Of a stretch of 64,000 bases of DNA, positions 61,425 through 64,000 are shown piece after piece; the first letter of the stretch is position 1, and each line of letters starts with the position of its first letter. The position numbers were made by a program, and so were the translations under genes. Origin of the DNA: JAWSVE01 sp050789445 (GTDB lineage Bacteria > Pseudomonadota > Gammaproteobacteria > Pseudomonadales > Cellvibrionaceae); contig JAILXR010000001.1 of assembly GCA_050789445.1 (NCBI GenBank), positions 1,736,001-1,800,000 of the forward strand, read 5' to 3'. Below the pieces are notes generated by a model. The model was not told where the DNA came from. It ran no database searches and worked only from the letters and a program-made list of their open reading frames with translations.

Positions 61425-61463
61425 ACCTGCGTGCAGGTCGGTTTGCGGAGGCGCGACATTGTA
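61425..61463 (-). promoter_or_regulatory. rpsP -10 element and leader inverted repeat
   Basis: Minus strand -10 TACAAT (61458-61463) with a GC-rich discriminator GTCGCGCC, typical of ribosomal promoters under stringent control; the -35 is poor. An inverted repeat, ACCTGC (61425-61430) and GCAGGT (61433-61438), lies about 50 bases before the rpsP start and could form a small hairpin in the leader RNA. Confidence 0.45.
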
Positions 61464-61550
61464 CGGGAATCAAGCAGGCATGTATAGCCATTAAGCCTAT
61501 GTTTTCTACCTGCTGATATTGTTCCTTATTGGCGAATCAATAGGAGCTCG

Positions 61551-62924
61551 TCAGCCCCCCATTCCAGGAGGAAGACCTCCGCCGCCCATCATTCCTTGCA
61601 TCCCTCGCATCATCTTGTTCATTCCGCCACCTTTCATTTTTTTCATCATCTTTGCCATCTGTTTATGCTGCTTTAGCAAACGGTTTAAATCCTGAATATC
61701 AGTGCCCGAACCAGCTGTTATGCGGCGCTTTCTTGATCCATTAAGGATGTCGGGATTAGCACGCTCTGCAGGAGTCATTGAGTTAATAACGGATTCCATT
61801 CGCTTGAACTGATTGCCAGCATTCGCCTGCTCCATCATTTGAGAAACATTTCCCATACCTGGCAACTTCTCTAACATAGCACCCATTCCACCCATGTTTT
61901 GCATCTGCTGAAGCTGATCCCGCAAGTCTTCTAGGTCAAATTTTTGGCCCTTTTTGACCTTGCTTACCAGTTTTTCAGCTTTTTCTTTATCGATCTTCTG
62001 CTCAACATCTTCAATCAACGACAACATGTCGCCCATACCAAGAATACGGCCCGCCAAACGATCAGGGTAAAAAGGTTCGAGTGCATCAACCTTTTCGCCG
62101 ACACCTAAGAACTTGATCGGTTTACCTGTGACATGCCGAACAGAAAGTGCTGCACCGCCTCTTGCATCACCATCGGCCTTTGTCAGTATGACGCCTGTAA
62201 GTGGAAGGGCTTCGTTAAATGCTTTTGCTGTATTAACAGCATCTTGACCAATCATGGCATCAATAACGAATAATGTTTCAACGGGATCAAGTAACTTATG
62301 CAGCGACTGAATCTCAGACATAAGGGACTCATCTATATGCAGCCGACCAGCCGTATCAACGATCACAACATCAAAGAAATGCTTTTTCGCATGCGCTAAA
62401 GCGCCCGAAGCAATCGCGTCTGGTTTTTGATCTGGACTACTCGGGAAGCACTCTACTTCAATCTCACTAGCGAGTGTCATCAACTGCTCAATGGCGGCTG
62501 GGCGATAAACATCAGCACTGACCACCAATACTTTTTTCTTTTGACGATCTTTTAAAAATCGAGCTAATTTGGCAACTGAAGTCGTTTTACCCGCACCCTG
62601 CAAACCAGCCATAAGAATGACAGCCGGTGGCTTAGCAGCCAGATTTAATTCTTCATTTGCCTCTCCCATCACCGAAGTGAGTTCAGCTTCAACAATTTTC
62701 AGGAATTGCTGCCCAGGGTTTAATGCTCGAGAAACCTCCTGCCCCAGTGCCCGCTTACGTACCTGCCCAACAAAGTCCTTCACTACAGGAAGAGCGACAT
62801 CGGCTTCGAGCAGAGCTTTTCGCACTTCTCGCAAGGTATCCGAGATGTTTTTTTCAGTTAACTTCGCCTTGCCTGATACCGAGCGAAGTGATTTAGTAAT
62901 ACGATCTGATAGGTTCTCAAACAT
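61551..62924 (-). CDS. ffh: signal recognition particle protein Ffh
   Basis: A 457-residue SRP54-type GTPase that binds 4.5S RNA and hydrophobic signal sequences. The N domain is at about 1-90; the G domain has P-loop GLQGAGKTTSVAKLA (107-121), DTAGRLH, TKADGDARGGAALS and GVGEKVDALEPF. The M domain (about 300-457) is Met-rich (MQNMGGMGAMLEKLPGMG) and has the RNA-binding GSRKRRITAGSG. The tail is Gly/Met-rich. It is divergent from ypjD and transcribed toward rpsP, as in Pseudomonas. The 4.5S RNA gene is not in the window. Confidence 0.97.
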   Translation of the reverse strand: MFENLSDRITKSLRSVSGKAKLTEKNISDTLREVRKALLEADVALPVVKDFVGQVRKRALGQEVSRALNPGQQFLKIVEAELTSVMGEANEELNLAAKPPAVILMAGLQGAGKTTSVAKLARFLKDRQKKKVLVVSADVYRPAAIEQLMTLASEIEVECFPSSPDQKPDAIASGALAHAKKHFFDVVIVDTAGRLHIDESLMSEIQSLHKLLDPVETLFVIDAMIGQDAVNTAKAFNEALPLTGVILTKADGDARGGAALSVRHVTGKPIKFLGVGEKVDALEPFYPDRLAGRILGMGDMLSLIEDVEQKIDKEKAEKLVSKVKKGQKFDLEDLRDQLQQMQNMGGMGAMLEKLPGMGNVSQMMEQANAGNQFKRMESVINSMTPAERANPDILNGSRKRRITAGSGTDIQDLNRLLKQHKQMAKMMKKMKGGGMNKMMRGMQGMMGGGGLPPGMGG

Positions 62925-63073
62925 AGGAAATCAAATTTATTTCTGGGTTATAGGTTGGTTATAATTGATTCTGCTTTAAATAAGAGCGAGATTATAACTC
63001 ATAATCTCGCTAGTAGTCCGCTACTCACTTCTATTTCAAACAGCCTTGTGACACACTCTCGCCATTACGGAGA

Positions 63074-63913
63074 ATGAATAACGCCATGTCATTTGTCACA
63101 ATTGTCAACATTATTGCCATTGCACTCTATTTGCTAGCTACTGGCTATTTGTTAGTCCAGTTTTCTCGGCAACGCTCTCTACAACAGAAGCCGCAAACAT
63201 TTTTGATTGTTGGCTGCTCTGTGCTCGCTCTGACTGCACACGCTATCGGCTTAGAACAAACTGTTTTTGTAAATCACGTAGGTTTAAATCAAGGAGCAAC
63301 GACGGGCATCGATGCTGGGCTCTTCAAATTACCGACTCTTTTTTTCTGGCTAATCAATTTAATTGTACTGATTAGCGGCTTAAAAAAACCACTACACAAC
63401 CTTTTTATCTTTTTATTCCCACTATCCTCGATAGCCATTCTGGTGTCCCACATTGGGGATAGCCGGATCGTCAGTGCCAGTCCAGCTGTAGGGCATATTT
63501 TTATCGCCCTTTTAGCCTCAGGTTTTTTAACCATAGCAACACTTCAAGCGCTCGCTCTTGCTTATCAAGACCATCAACTCAAACATAAAAACACAAGTGG
63601 AATTATCAAGCTGCTGCCACCACTCCAAACCATGGAAAGCTTAATGTTTCAACTGCTTTGGATAGGCGAAGTACTGCTAACTATATTAATAGTTTCAGGG
63701 ATTTTAATCATTGATGACATTTCGGCCCAAAAACAGGCACACACATTAATTTTTTCGCTCCTAGCTTGGCTTATTTATGCTGTACTGTTATGGGGGCGAC
63801 ACTGGTTAGGATGGCGCGGCAACATCGCTATACGCTGGACCCTTGGCGGCTTCGTTCTTTTGATGCTGGCTTATGTCGGCACACAAATGGTCTATCAAGT
63901 TATACTCGGTTAA
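63074..63913 (+). CDS. ypjD: inner-membrane protein, YpjD/CcsA-like cytochrome c assembly family
   Basis: 279 residues with about eight membrane helices. It fits the PF01578 'cytochrome c assembly' family: conserved features are an H in LTAHAIGLEQ, HIGDSRIVSASPAVGHIFIALLASGF, and HWLGWRGNIAIRWTLGGFVLLML. The heme-handling tryptophan-rich WWD motif of true CcsA/CcmC is absent. YpjD proteins are regularly found divergent from ffh. The actual role is unknown, though haem binding or export is often suggested. The ATG at 63074 has GGAGA too close before it; the ATG at 63086 has the same motif 12 bases before, so either may be used. Confidence 0.85.
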   Translation: MNNAMSFVTIVNIIAIALYLLATGYLLVQFSRQRSLQQKPQTFLIVGCSVLALTAHAIGLEQTVFVNHVGLNQGATTGIDAGLFKLPTLFFWLINLIVLISGLKKPLHNLFIFLFPLSSIAILVSHIGDSRIVSASPAVGHIFIALLASGFLTIATLQALALAYQDHQLKHKNTSGIIKLLPPLQTMESLMFQLLWIGEVLLTILIVSGILIIDDISAQKQAHTLIFSLLAWLIYAVLLWGRHWLGWRGNIAIRWTLGGFVLLMLAYVGTQMVYQVILG

Positions 63914-64000
63914 ACCTTATAACCTATCGATCACTTTTTAAAGTTGCCAAACGAGAAGTTAGCCTTCAAGATACTCATCCGACAAGCCTCACAGGTCTCA

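Overview
The window reads as a chromosomal segment of a marine-type gammaproteobacterium near the Pseudomonadales/Oceanospirillales, with low G+C (around 40% by eye). Evidence is gene order: queA-tgt-secD-secF, trmJ/suhB, groES-groEL next to fxsA, dsbC-hom-thrC-recJ, and ypjD/ffh/rpsP-rimM-trmD-rplS are neighbourhoods I know from Pseudomonas and relatives. No phage, insertion sequence, rRNA or CRISPR array was seen. One tRNA gene, tRNA-Leu(CAA), is present.

Layout. 1-2.7 kb: two thioredoxin-fold genes (the first cut by the window edge), then trmJ and suhB, divergently transcribed. 2.7-17.4 kb: an accessory block lying between suhB and secF, which are near neighbours in Pseudomonas. It holds a PAS-PAS hybrid kinase, a ThDP enzyme of the acetolactate synthase family, two overlapping genes for short citrate-synthase-fold proteins that appear to have lost the usual catalytic residues, a TonB-dependent receptor, and divergent from it a periplasmic binding protein followed by a 1515-residue hybrid kinase/GGDEF/EAL protein. 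17.4-23.1 kb: secF, secD, tgt, queA on the minus strand, without yajC at its usual place. 23.3-23.8 kb: tRNA-Leu with a strong promoter, followed by a structured segment ending in a copy of the last 17 bases of the tRNA, an arrangement like the tyrT repeats of E. coli.

23.8-37 kb: purE-purK, an RND efflux pair, an enoyl-CoA hydratase/isomerase family gene, argS, dinG and a glycerolipid acyltransferase. 37.5-47.7 kb: a diguanylate cyclase response regulator, then sbcB-pyrB, class I fumarase, a coiled-coil membrane protein, iron superoxide dismutase with a Fur-like site in its promoter, groES-groEL with a sigma-32-like promoter, and fxsA. 47.7-53.3 kb: an alkyltransferase-like protein, an AmpG-type transporter, TesA, a secreted alpha/beta hydrolase, and an unusual response regulator containing a membrane helix. 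53.4-64 kb: dsbC, hom, thrC, recJ; then rpsP-rimM-trmD-rplS, ffh and ypjD.

Most of the window is housekeeping (translation, secretion, purine, pyrimidine and threonine synthesis, folding, repair). Cyclic-di-GMP and two-component signalling is over-represented: four multi-domain signalling proteins, several with degenerate receiver or phosphotransfer domains. The least explained part is 5.2-17.4 kb. Many starts are not ATG (TTG for the ThDP enzyme and hom; GTG for tgt, pyrB, thrC and sbcB), and I moved several starts according to Shine-Dalgarno position. All motif alignments and promoter calls were made by eye.
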